The notes: a model not told the origin generated them from the letters alone. DNA of 47,068 bases from Christensenella sp. UBA7102 (GCA_002492415.1 DKYK01000004.1:1-47068); one strand, 5' to 3'; positions 10,308 to 18,856 are shown, counted from the first letter of the stretch. Translations and numbers: made by a program.

Positions 10308-10874
10308 TCAGTCGTCAGGCTCTGCGGAAGCGCCCTGCAGCAGCTCGGCAAGATCGGATTGCATAACCTCAAAGCATTCGGGGGCCAAGCTGCCGTCCAG
10401 GCAAAACTGCAGCTCGCCCGCTTCGAGAATCCAGCAGAACCACAGCGAATCCTCGATGCGTTCCTGTGCGGTCATCACGGTGCGGCCGTCCTCCAGCGCG
10501 AGCTCGCCAAAGGTCACGCCCGTGCCGCACAGACCGACGGGCTGCCGTGCGCACCAGAAGCGCATAGTCTGCTCCGGGACCTCCTCCATCCAGACTTTGG
10601 CGCAGGGAAAGCTCCCGTCGCCCTCATCAAAGCAGCCTGCCCAGCCTTCGGGCAGCGTCACGGTCACATACAGACCATCCGCCGAATAATCCAGCACCGT
10701 CCCTCCACCGCCCTCGGGCGCCGATGCGTCGGGAAGCGGCGCTATGGTGGGCGCGGCTCTTTCGGCCAGGGTGGACGCGGGAGACGCAGCGGGGTCAGGC
10801 GCTTCGGTTGCGCAGGCGGTCAGCAACAGGGCCAGCGCGCAGAGCATGCAGAGCATGCGGTCTATGTGTTTCAC
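10308..10874 (-). CDS. Lipoprotein of unknown function
   Basis: The 188-residue product has a lipoprotein signal peptide with lipobox LLTAC (Cys21), then a Pro/Ala/Ser linker (about 22-60), then a globular domain rich in Trp and Cys that I do not recognise. It should be anchored outside the membrane. The start is GTG at 10874 with GGGAGGG 8 bases upstream. It follows the TlpA-like gene by 51 bases in the same direction, so the two may act together in the cell envelope, for example on disulfide chemistry of the five or so cysteines in the mature part; that link is inferred. Confidence 0.75.
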   Translation of the reverse strand: MKHIDRMLCMLCALALLLTACATEAPDPAASPASTLAERAAPTIAPLPDASAPEGGGGTVLDYSADGLYVTVTLPEGWAGCFDEGDGSFPCAKVWMEEVPEQTMRFWCARQPVGLCGTGVTFGELALEDGRTVMTAQERIEDSLWFCWILEAGELQFCLDGSLAPECFEVMQSDLAELLQGASAEPDD

Positions 10875-10925
10875 GGTTCATCCCTCCCTGTGCATTGGAC
10901 GGCGCGGCAACGGAAAATGTTTCCG

Positions 10926-11480
10926 CTAATCCTCCAGAAGTGCCAGCGTCTCCTCCAAAATGTCGGCCCAATCCTCCTTGTCGCGGGAGCCGGCGTAGGC
11001 CTTGCCCACCTGGCAGCCGTTTTCGTCCACAAAGAAGGTGGTGGGAACCGCGGTAATCTGCGCAAGCAGGGAATCCAGGCTGGGCGAGGGAATCAGGTGG
11101 AGGTAGTCTGCACCCGTCTCCTGCACGATGTCTCGCGCGGCCTGCATGGCGTCCTCGTCGATGACGCCGCCGTAGCCCGTGGCGTCGGATACCAGGCCCA
11201 CGATGCGCACACCGCGCTCCGCAAGATCCTGCGAAAGCTGAGCAAGGTCGGGCATCTCTCGGATGCATGGGCCGCAGTAGGTCGCCCAGACGTTAACCAT
11301 GGTGAGCGCATAGCCCGAGAACGCGTCCTGTGCGGTGACGGTATTGCCGTCAAGGTCCTGCGTGGTAAAGTCGCTCATGATGCCCGCAGACTGATCCTGC
11401 TCCGGCGAAGCGGCAGGTTCCTTCGCGGCGCAGCCCGTCAGCAGCACTGTTAACAGCAGCAATGCAATCCACTTTTTCAT
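10926..11480 (-). CDS. TlpA/ResA-like thiol-disulfide oxidoreductase lipoprotein
   Basis: This is a membrane-anchored extracytoplasmic thioredoxin-fold reductase. It has a lipobox LLTGC (Cys17), a linker, and an AhpC-TSA/TlpA domain with the active site WATYCGPC (Cys69 and Cys72). A TlpA-type insertion and the cis-proline loop VPTTFFVD follow near residue 147. The length of 184 residues suits the family. It lies 14 bases after the SDR gene and ahead of a lipoprotein gene with several cysteines. The fold and redox role are firm; the partner protein is unknown. Confidence 0.92.
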   Translation of the reverse strand: MKKWIALLLLTVLLTGCAAKEPAASPEQDQSAGIMSDFTTQDLDGNTVTAQDAFSGYALTMVNVWATYCGPCIREMPDLAQLSQDLAERGVRIVGLVSDATGYGGVIDEDAMQAARDIVQETGADYLHLIPSPSLDSLLAQITAVPTTFFVDENGCQVGKAYAGSRDKEDWADILEETLALLED

Positions 11481-11493
11481 ACAGTATCTCCCT

Positions 11494-12255
11494 TTACAGC
11501 TTACTCAACGCATAGCCGCCCGCAACGGGCAGAATTGCGCCGGTGACAAAGCCCGCAAGCTCGCTGGCAAAAAAGGCCACGGCGTTTGCAATGTCCTGAT
11601 CGTCGCCCCTGCGGTGCATGGGCACGCGGTCAACGTACGCGGAATCGTCATCGGGATGGGCGCGCCAATCCTCGGTGCGCATCCAGCCGGGCGCGACCTG
11701 GTTGACGGTGACATTGTCCCCCGCCACCTCCACGCACAGCGCGCGCAGCACGCCGTCCTGCCCGCGCTTGCCCGCGGCATAGGCGCCCTGCCCGGGAAAG
11801 TCCTGCATGGCGCGCTCGGTATTAATGGCGATGACGCGGCCCCACTTCTGCTCCCGCATATGCGGCACAAAGGCCTTGGCCATGTTGACGTTGTGCAGCA
11901 CGCAGGTGCGGTACTGGCTGTCAAAGTCCGCAATGTCCTGCTCCAGCACGCTCGTCCACTTGTACTGAGCGACGGCGTTGTTGACGATGATGTCGGGCCG
12001 GCCCAGCTCCGCCGCAATCCTGTCGCGCATCGCCAGCACGGAGCCGAGGTCGCCCACGTCGGCCTGCGCCGTCATGGCTCTGTGTCCCATGCCGCGGATC
12101 TCCTGCGCCACGCGCTCGGCCTTTTCCCGGCTGCCGTTGTAGTGGACGCACACGTCCGCGCCGCAGGCGGCCAGTGTGCGGCAGATCACGCGGCCCAGAT
12201 TGCCGCTGCCGCCGGTGACGACGGCGATTTTTCCCGTAAGATCAAGGTTGAGCAT
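11494..12255 (-). CDS. Short-chain dehydrogenase/reductase
   Basis: This is a cytoplasmic NAD(P)H-dependent oxidoreductase of the classical SDR type, 253 residues. The Rossmann glycine motif TGGSGNLG starts at residue 14, NNAV is the structural motif, and the catalytic pair is Tyr159 and Lys163 (YAAGK). At the expected catalytic serine position, 13 before Tyr, there is Thr146 (INTER), an unusual substitution that may still work. The ATG at 12255 has GGGGGAG 6 bases upstream. The 5' end and upstream junction are duplicated at 14521-14761 by the AT-rich insertion, so the gene has been cut off from its former upstream neighbour, the XRE gene. The substrate is unknown. Confidence 0.9.
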   Translation of the reverse strand: MLNLDLTGKIAVVTGGSGNLGRVICRTLAACGADVCVHYNGSREKAERVAQEIRGMGHRAMTAQADVGDLGSVLAMRDRIAAELGRPDIIVNNAVAQYKWTSVLEQDIADFDSQYRTCVLHNVNMAKAFVPHMREQKWGRVIAINTERAMQDFPGQGAYAAGKRGQDGVLRALCVEVAGDNVTVNQVAPGWMRTEDWRAHPDDDSAYVDRVPMHRRGDDQDIANAVAFFASELAGFVTGAILPVAGGYALSKL

Positions 12256-12350
12256 GTTCTTCTCCCCCAATGCGATAAATATCCCCGGACAGCGCCTTGT
12301 GTGCGCCGTCCGGGGTAGATATTCAAGGCTGGGGCGGTTTTTTCCTGCTT
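12110..12350. repeat. 241-bp direct repeat, left copy (SDR 5' end plus XRE 3' tail)
   Basis: This segment matches 14521-14761 over 241 bases with six substitutions by eye and no gaps. It holds the first 49 or so codons of the intact SDR gene, the intergenic hairpin (arms CCCCGGACGGCG and CGCTGTCCGGGG near 12287-12315) and the last few codons of the XRE gene. In this copy the hairpin pairs throughout, with one wobble. Confidence 0.95.
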
Positions 12351-12413
12351 TTTGTATCCTTAGCCGTGAACAGCGCGCTCACGGTCGGTTTCACCCGACG
12401 GCTGCTTCCTTTT

Positions 12414-13400
12414 TTACTCCCCGTCCGTTGTGTTCAATTCGATGACTTTTCCTGTCTCTGCATCGACATAAACGTGGAATAACGGATTAAAGAGGGGGTC
12501 TACATCTCCCCAACTTGTTTTTACTGTAAACTCAACCAGCCATGCAACCGTATCTCCATAGACGACTTTCTGATTCATCGAAATATTCATATCATCAGGG
12601 CTACTGATGAATATTTCATAGACAGGAAGACGCTCAAGCTCAAACGTCTCTCCAACCTTCACTCCATCTGGAAGGACCATATCTTCCGTTGCTGTAATCA
12701 ATTTCTCAGAATCATGTTCCGAATAATTTGCATTCATTGCTTTCTCATATTGATCTTTTTTATCTACAAGATAAGAATATGCAATTTTAATTGCATCATA
12801 TTCGTTGATTCTTGAGTAATTTTTACTTTCATCGATCTCATTATGAGATCCATATACAAATGTCAACTGCCCGTCAATAGAAAAACTAAGTTGTGCTCTA
12901 TTGGTTTGAATATCATCTTGATACTCATGGACAGTGTATCGATAAAACTCTATTGGGCTACCTGATTCTGTATCTAAATCAATTTTGATTGTGTCAAGAT
13001 GATATTTCGGAAAAATTTCCTTGATATATCTCATGACATCAATGTCAACCAGTGGAATTCGTTCCATAGAGATGTCTGAAGCATCCTTTACAATTTTCTC
13101 CATGATACTGTCATTTATTGTAATTACAATAACCTCTTTTCTTTCGGTATCATAATAATATGTATAGCAATCATCTCGCATAATCTGAATGGTATTGCCA
13201 ATCGCATCTTTGCGTTCTTCCACCAAACGAAGTGTACCGCTATTTAATCCTAAATCCATTACTTCCTGACACTCAATTTTATTCTGTACTCCTCCATATT
13301 CTTTTGCAGAGGAAAACCCTGTGAGCAGCATTGTGGTTGCTACTATAAGCGTTACAACCAGTATTCCTATAATCGCTTTTTTCCACTTTGTGTTCTTCAT
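12414..13400 (-). CDS. Membrane-anchored protein with PepSY-like C-terminus
   Basis: This 328-residue protein starts with a positively charged stretch and one hydrophobic segment (about 8-30) and is otherwise soluble, so it is likely anchored facing outward. The end of the protein (WLVEFTV.. then FHVYVDAETGKVIEL) resembles a PepSY/YPEB-like repeat, a domain often found in peptidase inhibitors or propeptides; I do not recognise the rest. The ATG at 13400 is preferred over an upstream GTG because AGAGGTG serves it. It follows the caspase-like gene by 28 bases, so it is probably co-transcribed, and could act as its inhibitor or anchor; this is inferred. The base composition is AT-rich, unlike the host. 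Confidence 0.65.
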   Translation of the reverse strand: MKNTKWKKAIIGILVVTLIVATTMLLTGFSSAKEYGGVQNKIECQEVMDLGLNSGTLRLVEERKDAIGNTIQIMRDDCYTYYYDTERKEVIVITINDSIMEKIVKDASDISMERIPLVDIDVMRYIKEIFPKYHLDTIKIDLDTESGSPIEFYRYTVHEYQDDIQTNRAQLSFSIDGQLTFVYGSHNEIDESKNYSRINEYDAIKIAYSYLVDKKDQYEKAMNANYSEHDSEKLITATEDMVLPDGVKVGETFELERLPVYEIFISSPDDMNISMNQKVVYGDTVAWLVEFTVKTSWGDVDPLFNPLFHVYVDAETGKVIELNTTDGE

Positions 13401-13428
13401 TATATTCACCTCTTTCTTAAATTATAGC

Positions 13429-14202
13429 CTAATTTGCACCATATCCTGCAGGCTCAAAAGCGACATTAGAATAGCCGGATGTTCCACTTATCACAGAGCT
13501 ATTCAAAGTACGATCGACTTCATTTCCTGAACCTGCCGTGGAATTATAATAACTGTAGCACCACGCTTTGGCATTACTGATGGCAGTAGAAACCGTTTGT
13601 CCCTGATCACTATAAAAGGCTACGCAGTAGAGATAGTAGTTACTATATGTCGGCCATGTTTTATCATTGTGCGTAACATTACAATCTACGCCAAGATTCG
13701 TACACTTAACGTTAAGAGAACCATATGTTGTATCATTTCCATTCGTATTACATCCCATCCAATAAGCGAATCTTAATTTTTTCAACTTATCTGTAGTGTT
13801 TCCAAAATTGTATGCCAATGAATATACTGAATTATCATTAACAGCGTTCGCAGAAATCCTAGTAATATTATTGTTGTTGTCAACACACACAACTCTTCCA
13901 TGTCCTGCATGTCCACTGATGAAGAAAATTGCATCATCATCAAGAGTTCGGATCACACTGCCTGATGATGCAGGACCTGCTTGAACATTAGTATAACTGA
14001 TACAATTGTATCCTGCATTATCGATACAGCCTTCCGTTTGTGATGCTTTTGTCGTTGTGTCGAGTGCGGACAATACTCCCACTGCTGAATGATTGTAAAA
14101 ATACAATTCCGCTAATGGCGAGTCCGCAGCAAATACAGTTAAACTGACACTTAGCAATAACAACGTTACAAGAAAAAAAGAAAGCATTACACTTCGTTTC
14201 AT
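13429..14202 (-). CDS. Secreted caspase/CHAT-like (clan CD) protein
   Basis: The 257-residue product begins with a signal peptide (hydrophobic residues 5-24, cleavage near AFAAD). Two motifs suggest a clan CD cysteine-peptidase fold: a beta strand leading to a histidine, AIFFISGHAGHG (about residues 90-101), and a second strand leading to a cysteine, LRFAYWMGCNTNG (about 144-156). The later part (FYSDQGQTVSTAISNAKAW) matches the region that in CHAT and caspase-like domains follows the active site. The protein is rich in Asn, Ser and Tyr, typical of an exported protein. AGGAGG precedes the ATG at 14202. Peptidase activity is inferred from motifs alone; target unknown. It lies in the AT-rich insertion. 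Confidence 0.6.
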   Translation of the reverse strand: MKRSVMLSFFLVTLLLLSVSLTVFAADSPLAELYFYNHSAVGVLSALDTTTKASQTEGCIDNAGYNCISYTNVQAGPASSGSVIRTLDDDAIFFISGHAGHGRVVCVDNNNNITRISANAVNDNSVYSLAYNFGNTTDKLKKLRFAYWMGCNTNGNDTTYGSLNVKCTNLGVDCNVTHNDKTWPTYSNYYLYCVAFYSDQGQTVSTAISNAKAWCYSYYNSTAGSGNEVDRTLNSSVISGTSGYSNVAFEPAGYGAN

Positions 14203-14437
14203 GAGAACCTCCTATTTGTCATGTATTAGCTTTTATCAACCAGCAAACAAAAGCGCATAAGCAGATTGTAACAACACAACCTAGCCTATGCGCCAGCAAA
14301 AACAATTTTGATACACCTCAACCACAATTGGGAGTTGCACCAATATCGCATTTGAGCGAGACCAGGTTGCTTAACTACAAAACGAATCATTGTATTTTCT
14401 CACCCTCTCTGTTTGGTTAACAAATCACCTTATCAAA

Positions 14438-14466
14438 ATTATATCATGTATCCTTCACAATTGCAA
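14438..14466 (-). promoter_or_regulatory. Strong promoter inside the AT-rich insertion
   Basis: On the minus strand TTGCAA (14466-14461), 17 bases, TATAAT (14443-14438), with TG ahead of the -10. The transcript would start near 14431 and carry a leader of about 230 bases before the ATG at 14202. That leader includes a stem GCGCATA/TATGCGC (14253-14259 with 14287-14293). The insertion thus brings its own promoter, just inside its edge. Confidence 0.7.
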
Positions 14467-14507
14467 TACTTTTTTATTTTATAAAGAAAATCAAAGAAAA
14501 AGCAAAA

Positions 14508-14666
14508 CTAATTTATTCCTACGCGCTCGGCCTTTTCCCGGCTGCCGTTGTAGTGAACGCACACATCCGCGCCGCAGGCGGCCAGTGTGCGGCAGATGAC
14601 GCGGCCCAGGTTGCCGCTGCCGCCGGTGACGACGGCGATTTTTCCCGTAAGATCAAGGTTGAGCAT
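14508..14666 (-). pseudogene. Truncated duplicate of the SDR gene 5' end
   Basis: The ATG at 14666 and its ribosome site are copies of those of the intact SDR gene. The reading frame follows the SDR protein for 48 residues, up to EKAERV, then runs into insertion sequence and stops at 14508. It has the Rossmann glycine motif but no catalytic residues, so it cannot be an enzyme. Confidence 0.9.
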
Positions 14667-14761
14667 GTTCTTCTCCCCCAATGCGATAAATATCCCCGGG
14701 CAGCGCCTTGTATGCGCCGTCCGGGGTAGATATTCAAGGCTGGGGCGGTTTTTTCCTGCTT
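14521..14761. repeat. 241-bp direct repeat, right copy
   Basis: This is the partner of 12110-12350. It contains the SDR fragment, the intergenic hairpin and the true 3' end of the XRE gene. In this copy one hairpin pair is lost (A opposite C), which suggests this copy is drifting while the left one, attached to the intact SDR gene, is kept. Confidence 0.95.
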
Positions 14762-15291
14762 CCTGCGTTTCTTAGGTCCAGCAGCGCGTTTCCGGCGACC
14801 AGTCCGATGCCTGCGGCGATGAGCAGCCCGCCCAGCAGGAACACGGCGGACATCGGCATCTGCCCGGCATACCACATCACGTCGCTGTAATAGCCCATAC
14901 CGTGCTCGGCGGCGGTGGACACCGCGCTATTTCGGATGGGCCATAGCGCCAGATACGCGACGATGAGTGTCAGCATGCCCACAGCGGCGGTGATCCATCC
15001 GGCTGCAAAGCGCCCGCGCGACGCGGCAGCCTGCGCCAGGCGCTGCGCACCGTCGGGCTGGGAGGGCGCAGACGCGTCCTGCGGCTTTGGCTGCGGTGTA
15101 AGCCCCAGCAATTCGTCTGCGCTGACGGAAAATAACGCGCACAGCCGCGCAATGCGGTCGGTCTCGGGCAGTGCCTGCCCCGTCTCCCACTTGCTCACGG
15201 CCTGGCGCGAGACGTCCAGCGCGTCGGCCAGCTGCTCCTGCGACAGCCCCGCCGCGCGCCGCAGCCGAGCAATTCTCTCCCCTGTCGTCAT
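14734..15291 (-). CDS. XRE regulator with C-terminal membrane segments
   Basis: The 185-residue protein has an N-terminal Cro/C1-type HTH (residues 5-62, LSQEQLADALDVSRQAVSKWETGQALPETDRI) with the usual DELLG ending. A Pro/Gln/Ala linker follows, then two hydrophobic segments (about 95-115 and 147-167), so it is a membrane-tethered DNA-binding protein of the kind common in Clostridia. AAGGAGG precedes the ATG at 15291. Its last codons lie inside the right 241-bp repeat. Before the insertion it stood directly upstream of the SDR gene in the same direction, so it may once have been co-transcribed with the SDR-TlpA-lipoprotein genes. The signal it senses is unknown. Confidence 0.88.
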   Translation of the reverse strand: MTTGERIARLRRAAGLSQEQLADALDVSRQAVSKWETGQALPETDRIARLCALFSVSADELLGLTPQPKPQDASAPSQPDGAQRLAQAAASRGRFAAGWITAAVGMLTLIVAYLALWPIRNSAVSTAAEHGMGYYSDVMWYAGQMPMSAVFLLGGLLIAAGIGLVAGNALLDLRNAGSRKKPPQP

Positions 15292-15394
15292 AAACTACCT
15301 CCTTCGGATTCGGGTTCTGTGTTGAGCATAGCACGCGAGCGCGGTTGCCGTCCACCCTGTTAGATTGGAAAGACGGCAACCTGTAGTTGCGGCG

Positions 15395-15439
15395 CAAAAA
15401 AAGCGCCCTCTCACGCACGGCGCGTGGGAGGACGCTTTT
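15395..15439 (-). terminator. Terminator after the MerR-type gene
   Basis: A stem formed by GCGCCCTCTCACGC and GCGTGGGAGGACGC (one mismatch) is followed on the minus strand by a run of seven T's. Confidence 0.75.
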
Positions 15440-15444
15440 GCCGT

Positions 15445-16170
15445 CTACTCAGTATACCGGGCAATGGCGCGCGCGGCGAACTGCGCGGTGCCGCTGCCGC
15501 CCGCCTTGTCAATGTTCTCCGTCATGGCGCCGCCACCGGCGTACATTTTGCCCAGCGAGGACAGAATCTGCGGCGTGCAGGCATAGTAATGCTCGGTGAT
15601 ATAGGCTTGCAGCGCCCGCACCTGCGCCTGTGCCTCCGCGCAGCCGGGATCGCTCCCCAGCATGCCGCCAAAGCGCGCAAGGATGGCCATCAGTCCCTCG
15701 CCCACAACCTGCTCCTGCTGCGGCGTGCGGTCCGCACTTTTTCGCTCAAACTCCTGGTAGGCCTCGGTTTTGCCGTATAACGCTTTGGCCTGGCGTGCGT
15801 ACTCGTCGATCTCCTTGGTGTCAAACGCAGAAAAATCCAATGTATTCACTCCCATCATGCGTACTCCCCGCGCGAATGTAGCGAGGTTGTGTAAATGCTC
15901 CGCCTTCATCTCCAGCAGGCGGGCCTGCTGCTCCAGCGCGCAATCGCGGTCAAAGTCCGGCGCGTCCAATATATCGCCGATCTGCCGCAGCGAAAAGCCC
16001 AGCTCACGGTAGAGCAGGATGTGCCGCAGCCGCTCCAGCGCCGCATCGCCGTAGAGCCGGTATCCCACCTCCGTCACCGCCTCGGGGCGGAGCAGCCCGA
16101 TGCGGTCGTAGTACCGCAGTGTCCGCACAGTCACGCCGGTGAGCGCGCTGACCTCCTTTACGGTTCTCAT
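15445..16170 (-). CDS. MerR-family regulator with TipAS-like domain
   Basis: The 241 residues start with a classic MerR DNA-binding domain (VKEVSALTGVTVRTLRYYDRIGLLRPEAVTEVGYRLY, residues 3-38) followed by the dimerisation coiled coil to about 110. The C-terminal half (from about residue 125; YGKTEAYQEFERKS) is a TipAS-type antibiotic-recognition domain, as in TipA and Mta, which bind diverse hydrophobic drugs and activate efflux or self-binding genes. The ATG at 16170 is chosen because GGGAGG lies 8 bases away, whereas an ATG two codons earlier is too close. No efflux gene is adjacent, so the target is unknown. Confidence 0.9.
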   Translation of the reverse strand: MRTVKEVSALTGVTVRTLRYYDRIGLLRPEAVTEVGYRLYGDAALERLRHILLYRELGFSLRQIGDILDAPDFDRDCALEQQARLLEMKAEHLHNLATFARGVRMMGVNTLDFSAFDTKEIDEYARQAKALYGKTEAYQEFERKSADRTPQQEQVVGEGLMAILARFGGMLGSDPGCAEAQAQVRALQAYITEHYYACTPQILSSLGKMYAGGGAMTENIDKAGGSGTAQFAARAIARYTE

Positions 16171-16243
16171 CCCCATTTCCTCCCTTCTAAAACCAGCATA
16201 GACCATGACGCAAGGGGAAGGTCAAGAGGGAAAGCGAAGTTTT

Positions 16244-17986
16244 TTACTTCTGCGCGCCCGGCCCCTCCGGCTTCTGGTCGAGCAGCGGAAGTAGAACCGA
16301 GACGCGCGTATACCGCCCAGCCGCGCTCTCCACGTGCAGGCCGTAGGGCTCGCCCTGAAGCAGCCGAATCTTCCGGTGCACGTTGAGCAGGCCCATGCCC
16401 TTTGCGTTCATCTCCGCGGCATTCTGCTCCTCTACCGGCTGATTGAACAGATCATTGAGTCTGCGCACGGTTGCGTCGTCCATGCCCTGGCCGTTGTCGT
16501 ACACATGGAAGAGAAACGCCGAATCTTGCTCAAAATAGCTGACATAGAGGCGCAGCAGCCCGCCCTGTTCCCTGCATTCCAGGCCGTGGAAAATGGCGTT
16601 TTCCACCAGCGGCTGCAGGATCATCTTGGCGATCCACCGATCCTGCAGCGCCTCGGGCGCCTCCAGCTCGAGCTGGAACTTGTTGTCCATGCGCAGATTC
16701 ATGATCTCCAGATAGCGCCGGACAATATCCAGCTCGTCCCGAAGCTGAACGTATTCCCCGCCCTTGATGCTGTAGCGGTAGAGCGTCGCCATGTTGGTGA
16801 CGATGTCCGCAATGACGCGCACGCCGTTGGACAGCGCGATGCCGCGGATGCACGCCAGCGTATTGTACAAAAAGTGGGGGTTGATCTGATTCTGCAGTAG
16901 CGCCAACTGCAGCTGATTGACGGAGAGCTGCGCGCGCAGCATGTGGCTCTGCTGCTCGACCTGCTTGTTGTGCGACTCCTGCAGGTGCAGCAGCAGCGTG
17001 TTGACGGAATGCGCAATGGAATCGAGCTCATTTCCGCAATCGATGTCCAGCTCCGCCGGCTCCAAAGGGCGCTGTGCGATGCGCTGCAGCTCGCGGTTGA
17101 TGCGCAGGATGGGCAGCGTAAAGTTGCGGTGCACGATATAGGTCAACAGCAGCAATACGATCACCGCGATGAGTACCGCCGCGCCGAATACCATCAAATA
17201 CGGCGAGGAATACGGGCTGCCGTAGGAGCGCTGTATGATGTGCCACCGGGATTTTCCACTCAAGTCGTATCGATTGACGGTGATCGGCTGGCTCTGCGCG
17301 CCGGCCTGCAGGCGCTCGGTCGAAAGAATGCAGCCTGCCTCGGAGCGCAGCTCAATGGAGAGCCCGTCCAGCAGCGCGGCATCCATGACCTCCTCAAGCG
17401 CATCCTTTTTGCAAAACGCGATGCAGGTGCCCAGATACTCTCCGAGCTCCGCGTCCCGCCCCTGCACGGCGGAATAGATGGGCAGCTCAAAGGTAAAGTA
17501 CGCGCTGTTGTCGCCGTATTGATCGCCCAGCAATCCGTTATAGCGCATCTCTCTGTTTTCCGACGCCTGGATCCGCCCGCGCGCAGCCTGTATGTACCGA
17601 TAACAGTTCTCCAGGCTGAAGCTGTAATAATAGCTCTGTTCCACGGGCAGGAGCGCGATGCCTTCTATGTTCTGGTTGATGCGCAGGATGATACTGGCGC
17701 TGTTGCGCGCGGCATTGTATTGTTTGAGCATCGCCGGGGACAGGGCGGAAGCCTGCAGCAGCTTCTGCACTTCCTCGCTGTAGGCATAGTTCAGGATGCT
17801 GGATTCCACATCGTCCAGCACGGTCCCGATGCCCTGCGCAACCTGCGAGAGCGAGTTTCGCAGATAAATATCCTGCTTTTCCTGTGATAGACGCATCACC
17901 CGGTCGAAGGAATATGCGACGACGCACACCAGCACGAGCAGCGCGCTCAGCGTGATGGCAAACAGCTGCAACCGGATCTTTTTCAC
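16244..17986 (-). CDS. YesM-type sensor histidine kinase
   Basis: This is a membrane sensor for an extracellular carbohydrate-type signal. The 580 residues have a first membrane segment (about 7-27), a large extracytoplasmic domain (about 28-265) and a second membrane segment (about 266-288). A HAMP-like region comes next, then a His_kinase domain with phospho-acceptor His371 (QINPHFLYNTLA) and a HATPase_c domain with ENAIFHG and DNGQGM. This architecture defines the YesM/LytS-type group that partners AraC-type YesN regulators. It begins 10 bases after the end of the regulator gene and is divergent from the ABC importer genes, which it probably controls. Confidence 0.93.
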   Translation of the reverse strand: MKKIRLQLFAITLSALLVLVCVVAYSFDRVMRLSQEKQDIYLRNSLSQVAQGIGTVLDDVESSILNYAYSEEVQKLLQASALSPAMLKQYNAARNSASIILRINQNIEGIALLPVEQSYYYSFSLENCYRYIQAARGRIQASENREMRYNGLLGDQYGDNSAYFTFELPIYSAVQGRDAELGEYLGTCIAFCKKDALEEVMDAALLDGLSIELRSEAGCILSTERLQAGAQSQPITVNRYDLSGKSRWHIIQRSYGSPYSSPYLMVFGAAVLIAVIVLLLLTYIVHRNFTLPILRINRELQRIAQRPLEPAELDIDCGNELDSIAHSVNTLLLHLQESHNKQVEQQSHMLRAQLSVNQLQLALLQNQINPHFLYNTLACIRGIALSNGVRVIADIVTNMATLYRYSIKGGEYVQLRDELDIVRRYLEIMNLRMDNKFQLELEAPEALQDRWIAKMILQPLVENAIFHGLECREQGGLLRLYVSYFEQDSAFLFHVYDNGQGMDDATVRRLNDLFNQPVEEQNAAEMNAKGMGLLNVHRKIRLLQGEPYGLHVESAAGRYTRVSVLLPLLDQKPEGPGAQK

Positions 17987-17995
17987 TTTTCCCCG

Positions 17996-18745
17996 TCATC
18001 CTCTCTGTTTTTCCCGCTCTGCGGCGCGGTAGCGGCTGGGAGAGACGCCCATCGCCGCCGTAAATACCCGGCTGAAGTAAGGCAGGTCCGGGTATCCCAC
18101 GCGCGACGCGACCTGCGAGAGCGGCAGATTCGTGCGTCTGAGCAAGCTGCAGGCCAGCTGCAGGCGACGGCGGCGCACATACTGGGTAAAATTCTCTCCC
18201 GTCACATTCCGGAACAGCTCTCCGCAATAGCTTATGTTGATATAAAAGCGCTGCGCCAATTCCCCCAGCGCCAGCGGCTCGGTGATGTGGTCGTTGACGT
18301 ACTGCAGCAGCGCGGTGAACTGCGGGCTGCCGCCCAGAGGGAGCGCTTCCTCCTCCTCTGGAGCGGTGCGGCCGTCCAAATGCGCTTTCAGGCGGATCAG
18401 CAGCTGCTGCGCACTTTGCTCGCTGACGGGTTTCAAGCAGTAATCAAACACCTCCATGCGCAGCGCGTCCACGGCATACTCAAACTCCGCATACCCGCTG
18501 AGGATGACAAACACCGTTTCCGGCAGCCGCTGCTTGACCATGTGGATCAGATCCAGCCCCGACATCGATGGCATGCGGATGTCCGCGAACACGACGGCAG
18601 GCCGAATGTCCAGTATCGCGTCCAACGCAGCCAACGCGTTGGTGTTTTGGCCCACAACTTCAAAGCCGCACTGCCCGAACGGAAAGGTATACAGCACGTC
18701 GCAAAGCGACCACTTCTCATCGTCTACCAGGTATACGGAGTACAT
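17996..18745 (-). CDS. YesN-type AraC response regulator
   Basis: The 249-residue cytoplasmic regulator has a receiver domain (1-120) with D8-D9 and phospho-acceptor D55 (FADIRMP), then a linker and an AraC-type double HTH (about 145-245) containing INISYCGELFRNVTGENFTQYV and the signature ending VGYPDLPYFSRVFTAAMGVSPSRYR. Frames extend upstream, but AAGGAGGAG sits 6-7 bases ahead of the ATG at 18745, which also gives a normal receiver N-terminus. It is co-transcribed with the kinase gene and divergent from the importer. The direct repeat at 18857-18886 is its likely binding site. Confidence 0.93.
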   Translation of the reverse strand: MYSVYLVDDEKWSLCDVLYTFPFGQCGFEVVGQNTNALAALDAILDIRPAVVFADIRMPSMSGLDLIHMVKQRLPETVFVILSGYAEFEYAVDALRMEVFDYCLKPVSEQSAQQLLIRLKAHLDGRTAPEEEEALPLGGSPQFTALLQYVNDHITEPLALGELAQRFYINISYCGELFRNVTGENFTQYVRRRRLQLACSLLRRTNLPLSQVASRVGYPDLPYFSRVFTAAMGVSPSRYRAAEREKQRG

Positions 18746-18856
18746 TCTCATCTCCTCCTTCGTCTTCATTTTACTCTTTACAGCCATCATAGCACAGGAC
18801 TTTCCCTTTTTGAATGGCTTGTTTACAATTTCATCATCATTTATTAACAAAAGCGC

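Larger units (their letters stand above)
12351..14520. mobile_element. AT-rich insertion between direct repeats
   Basis: The 2170 bases between the two 241-bp repeats are visibly AT-rich, unlike the GC-rich sequence on both sides, and interrupt the SDR/XRE junction. They contain two minus-strand genes, a promoter and no transposase, integrase or terminal inverted repeats. Single crossover of a circular DNA through a 241-bp homology would produce exactly this layout, and recombination between the repeats would remove it. The insertion is firm; the mechanism is inferred. Confidence 0.75.

Noticed and set aside
12351..14520. Insertion sequence or transposon
   Set aside because: No transposase, no terminal inverted repeats and no short target duplication; the 241-bp flanking repeats point to homologous recombination.
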